From Phalacrocorax aristotelis (taxonomy: Eukaryota > Chordata > Aves > Suliformes > Phalacrocoracidae): a stretch of 64,000 nucleotides of DNA. The stretch covers positions 56,988,918 through 57,052,917 of the forward strand of contig NC_134277.1 in NCBI RefSeq assembly GCF_949628215.1, read 5' to 3'. Position 1 is the stretch's first letter. The number at the start of each line of letters is the position of its first letter. The notes below the pieces were generated by a model. It had not been told where the DNA came from, searched no databases, and worked only from the letters and a program-made list of their open reading frames with translations. Shown here in pieces: positions 12,976 through 24,178 of the stretch. The position numbers and the translations under genes are program-made.

Positions 12976-15900
12976 TGGCAGGCTAATACATTTAGTGACT
13001 TGAGTGTGGATGTTAGTGGAGGCTGTATGTTCTTTTTATGTTATTACACAAGGCCCCTTTTTAAGTGCCTGAGAGCAGACTTTGGTCTGCCAGATTTGAA
13101 AACTGAATGCTAAGGTACAAAATAGTAGGAACTGTTTTAAAAACTCCATTTACATGTACAATGTTTGTTCTGGCAAGTTCAGCATCTTCTTGCATGCAAA
13201 GGATACAACATAGCATCTCAATCTTAACATCATCTTAATTCAGGGAAGTGCTGAAGTACATGCCTACCAATAGGCAAATACATATACAAGTGTCTCTCCT
13301 GGGGAGGTATGCTGTCCTGAATTCAGGCCTAGAAAAATACCTTAAAAATTTTTTTTTTTTAAAGTCACTGCCATTTTATATTCTGTTGCTTTTATTTATA
13401 TGGAACAGCATGTTGCAAGAAGCTGATCTGTTTTACTGAAGTTTGAGGAGTGTGACATTAATCAATGTGAAGCTGGTCTTATAGAAAAAGTGTCAGTATG
13501 TTTGTGACAAGTGGCTTCAGGTGGAACTGGGGGCATCACAAAAGTGTGTGGGCTTTAGGTGTTCTATCAGGAAAAAAAAATCACGTTATCCACCTCTGTT
13601 TCACCTGTGGTTCATTAAAATTATCTTGGTAGTTTGATAACCCATTGAGCATCAAGTCCTCCTTTTGTGACTGTTGTAACATTTAGGAGTCTAATACTGT
13701 CACCAGCCTGTGGTCCTATTCTGTCCCACATGAAGAGTGGGAAGGGTGTTCTTTGGTACTGATTTCATAATAAAATCTTTTTGAGGACCAATGTAGGCTT
13801 TCTACTAGAATTTCTTTTTTCCACTTGGGGGATAAACCAGTGAAGCCAAGAGATTTTTGGGTCAGCATGGCTTTATCACAATGGTTCACATGATCTATTT
13901 CCATTTGAGTGTGACAGGGAAACGGGTTTTATTGTTGCATTTGTTTTGTGATCATGGAGAACTCTCAATTGGAAATGGAGAAAAGACTTATGCTTCTCTT
14001 GACCTGACACAGTTCTTAACATGGTGCTGCAGTGATACCAAGCAGATCTCTTTAGTTGTGTAAAGAACTCTGGGAGTGAAAAAATATATTTAGAGAAAAG
14101 AGAAGACCATGGCTGACATCCCAGTTATATTCCATACCAAAAAATATATATCTGTTGAACAGATTCCTTTTTATTTGTCCTTAAAAGTTGTTATTATTCT
14201 GCATCCCTCTATTAATCATTCAGTAATGTTAAACAAATTCCCAAGAGTGAGCAAATATTACTCACCTCTTTCCTGATACAGGTAGCTGTGTGGGCGGACA
14301 GGTGGAGGCAGGTTAGACTGTAGGCATTGCTGTATTTTCAGCATATCCTTTTAGCTGACTAGCGTTTTCCTTCTAATCCCCAGAACAGGTCAACTTCAGG
14401 CAAAGCAGGGTGGAAGCATTATCCACACATTTACCATGTTACTCAAAAAAAAATAATAATAGGAAAAAAAATCCCAATCAAAATAGGCAATTTGTTTCAC
14501 ATAGGGTAGTACGCATTTTACATGGATGACTCACCTGGGTATAGGCCTGCATGATTACACTGGATTTCTCACACCCCACATAATAGGATGAAAGCATCAG
14601 AAAGTGAAATGGCATTTTTCTTTCCTCCCCTCCAAAAGGCAAAGCACAACCATGCTTGTCTTAGCAAACAATACTAAAAACACTGTAGTGTAGAGGTGCT
14701 AAGTGTCCAAATAGAAAATGTATCTTCTTTGAATAAGAAGGAACCCAGACAGTATGTCATCCTTCACTCCTGATGCAACTCTCCTAAAACCCCAGCCTGT
14801 TGTTAATACTCTTTCACATTACGCCTGTCTTGTCCTCCAATTGCTGTTCTCCAGCAAAGATATTTTCAACACTCAGTACTGTTGTGTGGGCTTTTTTTAG
14901 CCAAATTCTCCTCTATACTTAAACCCTTTTTGTCCTTTCCCTGCCACTTCTGTTCTGTGTGGCTTTGTGCTGTATTTCTCTATTGTAATGCTGGAACTTC
15001 TAATTATGATAGCTCAAATAGATATTTGAACAAAAATTTCATGGACTTCTATATTTTGAGAGAGTTCAGACCATGTCAGTTCAGCCTTCCAAAATGATCA
15101 AGCCCAGTGGCAAAACTTGGGTTTGCTTTGGCTTCTAACATGCTTGAGATGTCAGGACTATAAAGATATGTTGGTTAGCCTAATGTCCACTCCTCAAGTG
15201 GTTGCAGGACAGGGACAGAGGGCCATTTGTTTTATGGGGGTGTGCAGTTTGGGAAAAACTATTCTGCCATCCTCCCCCAAGAACATTCTTGAGTAGCAAA
15301 TGTCTTCATCTTCTGACTAATTTGTTTTTGTAAAGGGCTTTTCTATGCTTTTGGGTGAGATGTACTGCACTTTAACTAGTATTTACTAGCGTGTCTGATA
15401 ATCGAAGTGTTACTCAATTGCTCTTTGAAGGCCATTTGTCATAGTGGCTATGCAGAATGCGTCTGGATTTGTTTGTGTTAACCTCTTTATTTAGGCCACA
15501 TGACAAAATCCTGATATAACCTACAGTCAGGATCAGTTTAAGACCTGATTACCTCTTAAGATGTCCTTTCTAGCTTTAGACCCTCAACCCTGGTTGTGGC
15601 TTCATATTACACCTAAGATATTACCCATAAGCCTGTCTTGCTGCACTTGCATAAATTCACACATAACACGTTAATCCCATAGAGACTATGGCTATCGACT
15701 GTAACTGGCTGAAGGCAATACATTTGAAAACGAATGGGATGATGGTGAAGCTCCAGATTTCTTATGGTTGCAGTCTTGCTGAGTAAATTGTATATAAAAC
15801 ACATGAGGCTTCTCAGGTTATTCATCATTGCTTTTATAAATGTAGTTGTTGTTGTTATGTAAATGGGCTCAGCTGTTTATGCCAAATCACTGTGACAAAA

Positions 15901-18000
15901 CAATGGCAGCAATGCCAAATCTTCACAGATTATTGGAAGACAATGCTTTCTTCCCAAAGGCATTCATATAACTATCCCAAAAGGAAAGGGTAACAGAGCT
16001 ATCTTAAAATCCTAATTTTTTTATTGTTATGAATCATACAAACTATAAATACATATAGGAAAATATATATAAACTATCTTAATCATGAAGTAATTAATAA
16101 CTTTAAAGTCATTCATAATGAAATTATTTACAATTCATTAGGAGATGGGATGGCGAGAAAAGCATGTAAAAGATGGCTCTTGATTATTCTCCTTTTATAT
16201 ATAGCATAGTTCTCAGCAGTAATGAATATATTAACCAAACAAATGAAACCTTGATTACTCTCTGAAGTATTCTGACAGCATACTTCGCTAATTCCTCAGT
16301 GGAGAAAGTAGCCGCTCAACCACCAAGCAGTGGCTAGATTCAGTCGTATACGGAGATACTGCTAAATGAGCTTTTTTTTGGCGTGCTTTGCTCTGTTTTT
16401 GTTGCAAGTACATTGTTGCTGGTATTAAAATTTAATATAGTTTATACAATAAAAACCTTGTAAATTTTTTTAAATGTGGTGCAGCTTTGATTGCATTTCA
16501 TGTGGTTTAACATGTTTGAGAGAATTATTTTAAGAAGTTTTACCATTTTAATTAAATGCAGACATTTATAAATGTTTCACATCTGAAAGTTGTGTTTGGC
16601 TGATGTGAGGTCTGAAACTAAATCAGTCTGGCTATGCCTTATTAATGAACAAAATTTCATATTTATAGTATTCTGACTTTTTGTGTAAGGTTTTGTCACT
16701 GAGTGATAGGGAATATGTTCTCAGCAATGCCAGTAGTGAGTAGAGCTGCCAGCTGTAGCCCACCTCTTCCTGGAGAGTCATGAAATGAGCTGTTGCAGCA
16801 TGACAGTGCAAGCTCTCTACTGGAGAAACCTCCCTGTGAGCTATTCAGAGTCACTCTTGCTGGCATGTCTGCCTTGACACTACTGTCTGCATGGCTTATA
16901 GAGGAGCCAGATGGGCCGGCTCTCATTTTTGGCTGTTAGCCTTATGGAAAGTTGAGGAGAAATCCATGGTCTTTAAGGTGTCTTTTATGTACGGCAGAGG
17001 CCAGTGGCAGTTTTGCCTGATCTAACCACCACGGTGACACACAAGGAACAGTCTAGAGGATGTAGAAATAGTGTCAATGGAGGTCACTCCTAGAAAGGTT
17101 TGTGATCCTGTGCCATGTGGTCACTGGTGGATTCTTGTTGTCTTTACAAATGGCAGTGGGTTAAAGCCAGTTCAAGATTTTTTTCTGTTCCTGCTCTGGA
17201 GGTCTCTGAGCACCACTTTTTTGGGAGACCCGTGGGAAATCCTGAAAAATACCAATGCCCAGTCTAGACACTGCTCCAGAAGCACCATTAGTCATAAAAG
17301 GGGAGGTATCCTGTCTCTCTCTGCTGGTTAGATGAGGAAAAGATGAAGATTTCATCACAGCTTTAAGATGCTGGGGGAGGAGTGTGTGTGGTGGTGTGTG
17401 ATGGCTTCTCAACTTCCTTTTGTGAAATTCATAATTTTGTAATGAATAAGTAGAGAGATCCTCAAAACAGTGCTTCTTAGGACCAAGTTCTGAGTTACAA
17501 CTCCATGAGCTTTGCAGGTGGTTCTGTTTTGGGGCTTTTTTTTTTGGTTACTGACACCCCACCCCCTGAAATTATTGAAGACATTTTCAGCAATTGATAG
17601 GTGATATATATATTTTTTTTTTCTTTAATTGGGGTAAGGAAACAATCTGTGAGGAAAGCCTTGAGGATTGATTGGAGTTTTCATTGAAAAGGCAGAGAAA
17701 ACACTTCCATATCCTCTTCTTTCTCTTTTTTTTTTTTTTTGTTTTTCCTTTATTTTTTCCCCTTTCCTGAATGTACTGGGAACTTGCCATGTTCTGGGTC
17801 AGGAAAAAGACCACAACCAGTTTATTATTAATTTCCTTTTAATGAAGCTGATTTCTTTTCCCAGTATATGCACATTGCAGTCCACTGATTTGGACAGGAA
17901 AATCTGTCCTTGTTAAGAAACATACTGAATAAAACAGAGCTGTTAGCCCATATCCAAAAATATTCTATGTTTTTGTTTTGGGTTCTGCTGAAAATGCTAC
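12976..18000. other. AT-rich unique-looking DNA, no gene seen
   Basis: Only short chance frames are present, up to about 86 codons and overlapping on both strands (e.g. 17071-17331 + and 17161-17412 -). A very AT-rich stretch lies at about 15990-16160 with several TAAT/ATTA cores. Long pyrimidine/T tracts lie at 17608-17626 and 17700-17762. No recognised repeat family, RNA gene or exon was found. Confidence 0.5.
17700..17762 (+). repeat. Pyrimidine/T-rich low-complexity tract
   Basis: The stretch is almost entirely C and T, with a T run of about 15 bases inside. The lysine- and arginine-rich minus frame that crosses it (17587-17814) is a composition artefact. Confidence 0.7.
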
Positions 18001-18070
18001 ATTAACTTTGCCTCGGGACACTAATTAACAAACTGGCCATTAATTGCTGGTAATTAGGAACTTGTCAGCA
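18001..18070. promoter_or_regulatory. Candidate conserved noncoding element: clustered TAAT cores
   Basis: Within 35 bases there are TAATTA at 18022-18027, ATTAAT at 18039-18044 and TAATTA at 18051-18056. TAATTA is the palindromic core bound by paired homeodomain proteins. The surrounding sequence is not low-complexity, which separates it from ordinary AT tracts. This is a motif observation only. No conservation data are available, so function is inferred with low confidence. Confidence 0.25.
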
Positions 18071-18954
18071 GTCATTGTTTCCTTAAACTGCCTAAATTCA
18101 AGAGGACAAGTTTAGAAGAAAGTACCTCTCTGAAAGATCCTTGTCTTTCCTCCCAAACGAGAGAAACTCCCAGTAAGTGAATGAAAAGGACCTTAAGACT
18201 ATTTATTGTTGGATACTGTTAGTTTCTGAAGCAGCAGGGGTTTGTCTAGAAATGACCGGTAATGTGATGCTAGAATAAGCTGTTTCCTTGATAACATTTC
18301 TTGCCTTCAACTGGAAACAAACCTCACTAAATATAGCCATGAGAGAGAGTGATTTCATTCCCGAGGATTGAAGTGGTAGCCATGTATGTATTTCTTGCCT
18401 GTCTTCACTTATCTTGTTCATGTAATAAATGGAATGACGACAGATACGTGCGTTGACATTTCTGCCAGCAATAACAATTGCCTCCATTTACTCTGCAGGC
18501 AAAAAGTTGGGCTGAAATTGGAACAGGTATCTTAGGCCCCAGGGCATTTGGAGAGAGGTTACAGTGCTCGGAGTTAGGGGTGGAAAAGTATTCCACTGAA
18601 CAAAGATGATAGTAATGTTCGGGGAATTGAAGACAACTTCTGTCTTCTTGTATTCTGGAAGAACACAATGCTTCTATTTTCATGGTTTCTGATTTCTAAA
18701 AAATATGTGAAAAAAGGATACAAACCCAGATAAAAGTCTTTGATTCAGAAGACTTAGCAGTAGGTTCTTATGTTCTGTAGGTTATGTGGAGATTTAAGAA
18801 AAACTAAAAAACACCAAAACCCAGAACTCTTGAGAATGAGAGTGTGTTGTTCTGCTAGTGTTTTGCTTTTCTTATGCTGAGCTAAGGAGGCCAGTTTCTC
18901 ATTTGATTAACAATGACACAAATGACTATCCCCTTTTTTTACCCATTAGGTAAC

Positions 18955-18993
18955 TCACACACACACACACCCCCCACACACCCCCCCCCCCCC
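18955..18993 (+). repeat. (AC)n microsatellite followed by poly-C
   Basis: A short CA repeat (to about 18970) passes through C6 and ACACA into a pure C13 run at 18981-18993. It is likely polymorphic and error-prone in assembly. Confidence 0.9.
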
Positions 18994-19801
18994 GTTTCTT
19001 AGGTTCAAAATATCTTTTTAAACATGTGATGTTCAGGGAATTTGACTTTGACATTCCTGTGAGGAGGGGTAGGTTTAGGTGATCTACTTAGTCTTTATTT
19101 TAATATCCCATATTATTGTGGGAATGTTGATACTAATTAGACATGTGTTGGTGTTTTTATTACCAAAGTTAATTTGACTAGATTTTATTGCAAAATGGAT
19201 GAATGGAGGAAAAACTTTGTTAGCATTTGAAATTCAAATGTATGATTGCAGAGAAAAGTGGTATTCCATATCCAAAGTGAAAAAGTATTTTGAAGACTCA
19301 CAGATCTTAATTCAAGAAAACCAGTCACGTAATTTTAATTACATGTAATCCCTCTCTTTATTTCCCTCTGTCTCCAATAACTTGCAAAGCTTGGGGGGAA
19401 AAAACCCTAAATTTCTGACAAGAGACAACAACATATAAATGCACATCTGTTTGCCCCAAATCATTGTCAGTTTACTTACTGCAATTCTAGAAGGCATTTT
19501 GGTATTACAGAAAAGATTGTATTTCAGGAGCTTGAATACATTTTTTGATTAATGTCTGAATCTTTTTCATTTTGGCCTTTAATTAAAGGTGCACAGGGGA
19601 AAGATGTGTACAAAAGCAATGGTTTCCCAAAACCAGACATACATAAAGAAAATACAAACAAGAAACATAAAAGTTTAATGAGACTGCACATCAAAAAAGA
19701 TTTAGTGACATTATGGTGCCAAAATCAAGACGTATTAAATGTGATGGACTTTTTAAAGGACTGACTGTTCATCTCTGTTAAGACAGATTTGCTTAGATGA
19801 G
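18994..19801. other. AT-rich unique-looking DNA preceding the solo LTR
   Basis: No gene was seen. The segment around 19130-19340 is AT-rich without being a simple repeat and contains several ATTA/TAAT cores. The 70-codon frame at 19552-19764 has no recognisable domain. Confidence 0.45.
19797..19801. other. Left target-site duplication of the solo LTR (candidate)
   Basis: ATGAG immediately precedes the LTR terminus, and TTGAG immediately follows the other end at 20931-20935. Four of five bases match. A 5-bp duplication is the length usually associated with ERVL-type integrases, but with one mismatch the length is not certain. Confidence 0.45.
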
Positions 19802-19981
19802 TGTGGTGACTTGACCCTGGCTGGATGCCAGGTGCCCACCAAAGCTGCTCTACCACTCCCCTTCCTCAGCTGGACAGAGGGAGAGAGAATACATAATAAG
19901 TCTTGTGGGTCGAGATAAGGACAGGGAGATCACTCACCAGTTATTGTCATGGGCAAAACAGACTTGACTCAGGGAAATTAA

Positions 19982-19987
19982 TTTATT
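19982..19987 (-). terminator. Polyadenylation signal AATAAA of the solo LTR
   Basis: TTTATT on the plus strand reads AATAAA on the minus strand. About 25-35 bases downstream on that strand is T/G-rich DNA (GTCTGTTTTGCCC), as expected for a downstream element. The second LTR copy has the same signal at 63383-63388. Confidence 0.5.
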
Positions 19988-20091
19988 ACCAATCAAAATC
20001 AGAGTAGGGTAATGAGAAATAAAAGCTAAATCTTAAAACACCTTCCTCCCACCCCTCCCTTCTACCCAGGCTCAACATACTCCTGGTTTCT

Positions 20092-20538
20092 CTACCTCGT
20101 CCCCCCAGGTGGTGCAGGGGGACAGGGAATGGTGGTTGAGGTCAGCTCATCACATGTTGTCTCTGCCGCTCCTTCCTCCTCATGCTCTTCCGCTGCTCCA
20201 GCATTGGGTCCCTCCCACGGGAGACAGTCCTCCATGAACTTCTCCAGCACAAGTTCTTCCTCCCACAGGCTGCAGTTCTTCACAAACTGTTCCAGCGTGG
20301 GCCCTTTCCACGGGGTGCAGCCCTTCAGGAACAGACAGCTCCAGTGCGGGTCTCGCACAGGGTCACAAGTCCTGCCAGCAAACCTGCTCCAGCGTGGGCT
20401 TCTTTCCCCGTGGGTCCCCAGGTCCTGCCAGGAGCCTGCTCCAGTGCAGGCTTTGCACTGGGTCAGAGCCTCCTTTGGGCACACCCACCTGCTCCGGCAT
20501 GGGGTCCTCCACGGGCTAGAGGTGGGTATCTGCCCCAC
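20092..20538 (-). other. LTR-embedded open frame, copy 1 (no ATG at its start)
   Basis: A 148-codon minus frame runs across the tandem array and ends at a TAG just beyond the motif PPAPPGGTR. Its first codon is GTG, and the first in-frame ATG lies deep inside (at MEDCLPW). It is therefore not a credible independent gene in this copy. Upstream, the equivalent of the frame used in copy 2 is stopped by TGA at 20589-20587. Recurrent PW...LEQF and W...LEKF phrases come from two adjacent repeat units that happen to be in phase. The plus strand is also widely open here (20129-20764), a warning that openness comes from base composition. Confidence 0.3.
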
Positions 20539-20612
20539 TGTTAACTTCCATGGGCTGCAAGGGGACAGCCTGCCTCACCGTGGTCTTCACCATGGGCTGC
20601 AGGGGAATCTCT
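20195..20612 (-). repeat. Nine degenerate 40-53-bp tandem units inside the LTR
   Basis: Units begin with the plus-strand phrase GCTCCAGC or a close variant at 20195, 20241, 20289, 20338, 20386, 20438, 20491, 20532 and 20572. Their lengths are 46, 48, 49, 48, 52, 53, 41, 40 and 41 bases. Each has a 'tgggtcc...cacggg' middle. Because most lengths are not multiples of three, the array does not encode a protein repeat in one frame. This argues that it is a DNA- or RNA-level repeat rather than a coding one. Confidence 0.75.
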
Positions 20613-20743
20613 GTTCCGGCACCTGGAGCACCTCCTCTCCCTCCTTCTTCACTGACCTTCGTGTCTGCAGAGTGTTCCTCTCACATATTCTCACTCATCT
20701 CTTCCAGCTGCAATTGCTGTTGTACAGGGTCTTTTTTCCCGTT

Positions 20744-20750
20744 CTTAAAT
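20744..20750 (-). promoter_or_regulatory. TATA-like box of the solo LTR
   Basis: On the minus strand the sequence reads AACAGATTTAAGAACGG. ATTTAAG is a weak TATA-type element about 180 bases inside the LTR 5' end. It would predict a start site near 20715. There is no direct evidence of initiation. Confidence 0.3.
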
Positions 20751-21108
20751 CTGTTATCCCATAGGTGCAACTGTCATCACTGATGGGTTCGGCCTTGGCC
20801 AGCAGCAGGTCTGTCTTAGAGCCAGTGCCAGCTGCCTCCATCAGACATGGGGGAAGCTTATAGCAGCTTCTCACAGAAGCCACCCCTGTAGCCCGTCACC
20901 ACCAAAGCTTTGTCATGCAATCGCGATACATTGAGCAATGAGAAATAAAAGTCACTTTTGAGACCCTGATTCATGTATTTTAATAACTGCAGTAGCAAAG
21001 GAAGATGCAGTGACAACAACACTTCCCTATATTATTTGTGAAAATCAGGCCTAACTAATTCAGCAAGGTTTTAAGGTTGCTGAGGAGACATGGCAGAAGA
21101 TGAAAATA

Positions 21109-21352
21109 ATCATAGAATCATTAAGGTTGGAAAATACCTCTAGGATCAGTAAGTCCAACTGCCAACCCAACACCACCAGGTCTCCTAAACCATGCCCTGA
21201 AGTGCCACATCTACACAATTTTTTAAACACCTCTAAGGATGGTGACTCCACCACCTCTCTGGACAGCCTATTCCAATGCCTGACCACTCTTTCAGTGAAG
21301 AAATTTTTCCTACTATTCTGTCTAAACCTCCCTAAAAGCAAAGCTGCTTGAT
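21109..21352 (-). mobile_element. CR1 LINE 3' end, minus strand
   Basis: The segment opens with ATCATAGAATCA, the reverse complement of the CR1 3' terminal octamer region. It continues through 'aggttggaaaatacc', 'agtccaactgccaaccc' and 'ggtgactccaccacctctct' to 'aaatttttcctactattctg'. This is the standard 3' end of CR1 read backwards, truncated at its 5' side as most CR1 copies are. It is moderately diverged and younger-looking than the plus-strand CR1 beside it. The minus frame 21060-21470 contains the decayed ORF2 C-terminus (phrase VRHWNRLSREVVESPSLEVF). Confidence 0.9.
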
Positions 21353-21389
21353 GATTTCTTTCAAGATATGGTTTTCCAACGTTCTCTGT

Positions 21390-22197
21390 CAAATTTGGTA
21401 TTTCTATCAATGAGGAGGAGGAGAATACAGAATGGGCCCCATTAAATTTGCAGATGATGCTAAGTCGCAAGGCCAGGGAGCCTATACTGGAGAACTTGAT
21501 TTCAGAATGATGAAAGCCGGTTGGAGTGATTGCTGTAGTTTACAAGCTAAACACGAGTCAAATGTATATTGTTGCTGTGGGGGCAGAAGGGAAAGTGTAT
21601 GAGGGTACTTGAGAGGGAAGTATATCTTGGAAGAGGTATGAAGAAATCCTGTACTATGCTACACGTTCTGTGGCAAGACTCAAGCTGGAGGATGGTACTG
21701 AGTTTTGGAGTCTGCCCTTCCAGAATGGTGGGATCCAGTGGGCAACAGTCAGACGACTTAAGGCATTCCCAGTGATAGACTATTGTCTGAATTTGGGCTT
21801 GCTTAATCTAAAGTAGAGAGAAGACTGAGTAAGGATATGATTATAGTCTTCAAATATTTGGAAGACTGCTACAAACTGCAAAGAAATATTTTAATATGCC
21901 CACATAAGGAGAAATAATGAGCTTATGCTTCACAGTGAAATATGAAGGTGATACATTAGGAAAACTTTTCTAACAGTAAGGGTACTGGTGAGTTGCCACA
22001 GACTGGTGGAAACTTTGTATTGTACATAGGCGCTGTGAATGCAATTTCACAGCCATGTTGGATGAACCTCTGTCAATAAAGTGGTACGTATTTTTGACTT
22101 TATGGTGTTACTCTGGATTCATGGGTCTACTGTGGACTGGATCTGGGACTGGGGGAGCTCTTATGATCTCTTCCAGCCCTATGGAGGTTCTGTGTAG
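21390..22197 (+). mobile_element. Old CR1 LINE fragment, plus strand
   Basis: At about 21394-21470 the sequence resembles the CR1 ORF2 stretch leading to reverse-transcriptase motif C: 'tttctatcaatgagg' then 'aaatttgcagatgatgctaag', which reads KFADDAK, with the catalytic DD pair. Further on come 'gagagaagactgagtaagg', 'ttcaaatatttggaagactg' and, at the 3' end, 'gatctcttccagccctatgg' followed by 'ggttctgtg' near 22197. These are in the expected CR1 order, but no frame persists, large parts are missing and divergence is high. It is an ancient copy. Confidence 0.75.
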
Positions 22198-23670
22198 TTA
22201 GATACCTTGCTGAGCCCAGTCAACTGGGAGGAAAATTTCTTCACCAGGCTTACAAACAAACAAAACACCAAAGCACCTATTGGTGAGATGGGGCATTCTG
22301 GGGGACACGTGTTTAAAGACAGAAAAGAATGGTACTGAGATTTAGTTATAATATTGTCAGTTATTGTATTGTATTATATTATAATAAGACAGTAGCTTGG
22401 GGAGGACAAAGTAAGGGCTTATGTTGCAGGAGCACCCTCGAGCCCCTTTCTGGAGTTGGGATTCTAGTAGGGATTATACCAAGATATAGCAAAAAGCTGG
22501 TTGTGCCTCCAGAAGTTTAAAACCTAGATGAATAACAAGAAACAACCTGTGGATGAAGCAAATTGGTAGAACTGGATAGTGGGAAGATAAGCTCATTTAC
22601 AGAAGAGTAACTATCACCCAATGCATCTTTCTTCCTGGCTGCACATTACTGGCTGGCAGTGTTTGGTAGGCTTTGTGGCAGAAGCGAGCCTTAAGGTGGG
22701 ATGAAATCCAAACTAAATAGCTCTTTATTTTGAGCTAAACATACTCTAATCTTATTAAATGTTTAGGGGAATTTTAGAGGGACAGGTGAGAGAGCGTTGG
22801 GTTAAGGCTCAGTAGCTGGGTGAGTTCCTTGCAGAAACCTGTTTCTACTGTAGAAAAGGGAGCAAGGGGTGGGGACTATATTCTTCCTGTGCTTGCTGGA
22901 ATGGCACCAATTATGGTGTTGGTCAGTAAGGGGCTGAGGTGTGTGTCCTCCTTCAGAATGCTGTTTGTTTAGAGATGGAGGCTTGGGTGTGCACTTTTAA
23001 GGTTAATCCATCTCCTTTCTTGTGCACAGTTAAAGAAACTGAGGGCTTGAATGCTGAGATGACCCTCAGCACCCTTTGGTTTCAGAACTGATTCTCACCA
23101 ATTCCAAGTTCAGCCTTGGGAAAGTAGTCTGCTTTTTTCTTTATCTTTCTAAAATAATATTCATTAACTTATTAAAGAAGGATTTTGAAGATCAGTGAAT
23201 TACCTCTAGGTTTTGAAATGAAGTGCTGGGCATTGCTGTCAGTAAAACTATGAAAACCTATATCTGAGTATTATATAAATAACAAACATTAATTTCATGA
23301 AACATTTCAGGAATATATATGGAGAACAGTATTTTTCTTTCTCCTTTTAGGAGTTACTTTATTTCCATTTTATTTGTGTTTTTCTTTGGGCTATTTAAAA
23401 AACCTTGGGAGTTAAACATGACAGGTTGTATGTGAGAAGAATTGCACTGGAATATGATTTACCACATTTTTCCCATGCCATGAGTATATGAATTCCTGCT
23501 TACATAGGAAAATATTTGAACATAAAAAACAATAATTTGGAATCAGATTGTGCAGAATGAATCATGCGACAAAATCTCATTAGAGATCCAAAAAAATATT
23601 CTGGCGTTACTGCCAGAGTGTTTTCATAAAACATTTTTTTCTGGAAAGGAATTACTCAGAAGGTAATAAT

Positions 23671-23762
23671 AAAAAAAAAAAAAAAAGCAGCCAAAAGTTG
23701 CAACTGTGATAGTTTACATATTGTAAAGTGTATATATTATATGAAAAAAAAAAAAAAAAAAA
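23671..23762 (+). repeat. Paired poly-A tracts (A16 and A19)
   Basis: Pure A runs at 23671-23686 and 23744-23762 flank 57 bases of unique AT-rich sequence. I see no retrocopied gene upstream of either tract, so they are listed only as homopolymers. Confidence 0.9.
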
Positions 23763-24143
23763 TCTGTGTTTACCTTTTCTGTGATATAGACTACTCTTCC
23801 AAGGCCCCTTCTGTTCTGCAATTAAAGAAAAAACTACTGTCTTGGAGTTCCTCTTCTCTTCTTTATTGGATATAAATAGAATTATTGGGTAGTAGTATAA
23901 AATAATCTACAGTCTTCATGCACTTTTTTTTCCTAAAGCCAAAGCTATCCAAATTCCCAGGTCCTTCATGTTTAGTGTGCTCATCATAGACTGCAAGTTA
24001 TCTGCTTGTTTTCTTCTGTTGTACATACTTCTTGTTGTGCTTCTGCGCTGAAATCATCAGCCTGTCTTTACCTTTCAGCCATCTTCTGTGGGAAACGCTG
24101 CCGGAAGTTTCTACTCCTAGGTTACTCTCACCAGGATCACAAA

Positions 24144-24178
24144 GGAGGCACAGGATAGTGAGTTTATCCTGTGCTTCC
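24144..24178. repeat. 14-bp stem hairpin
   Basis: The left arm GGAGGCACAGGATA (24144-24157) pairs with TATCCTGTGCTTCC (24165-24178) across a 7-base loop, with one G-T wobble. It is too short for a typical microRNA precursor unless pairing resumes outside, which I do not see. Confidence 0.6.

Larger units (their letters stand above)
19802..20930 (-). mobile_element. Solo LTR of an avian endogenous retrovirus, minus strand
   Basis: A 1129-bp element begins TGTGGTGAC and ends GCGATACA on the plus strand, so it has the TG...CA ends of an LTR. I place it on the minus strand because that strand gives the order expected of an LTR: a TATA-like ATTTAAG at 20750-20744, a long transcribed part, AATAAA at 19987-19982 and a tail of about 180 bases ending in CA. 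No gag, pol, env or second LTR lies next to it, so it is a solo LTR left by recombination between the two ends. A nearly identical copy lies at 63202-64000. I recognise the text as a very abundant bird LTR, but I am not sure of the family name; the apparent 5-bp target duplication favours an ERVL-like origin. If the TATA and AATAAA assignments are right, U3 is about 215 bases, R about 750 and U5 about 165, an unusually long R. Confidence 0.85.

Noticed and set aside
12814..13113. 99-codon hydrophobic frame resembling a membrane protein
   Set aside because: It is the direct translation of a G/T-rich tract (G, F, V, L, C, W only); a composition artefact.
20195..20612. CRISPR-like array in the LTR
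   Set aside because: Units are degenerate, contiguous and of variable length without conserved repeats separated by unique spacers, and the host is a vertebrate.
20129..20764. 211-codon plus-strand frame inside the LTR
   Set aside because: It is antisense to the inferred LTR transcript. Its openness comes from the stop-poor GC-rich repeat units, and its composition (S, L, H, P) reflects the array.
23671..23762. Poly-A tails of processed pseudogenes
   Set aside because: No coding remnant or AATAAA-preceded gene body is visible upstream of either tract, and no flanking duplication is apparent.
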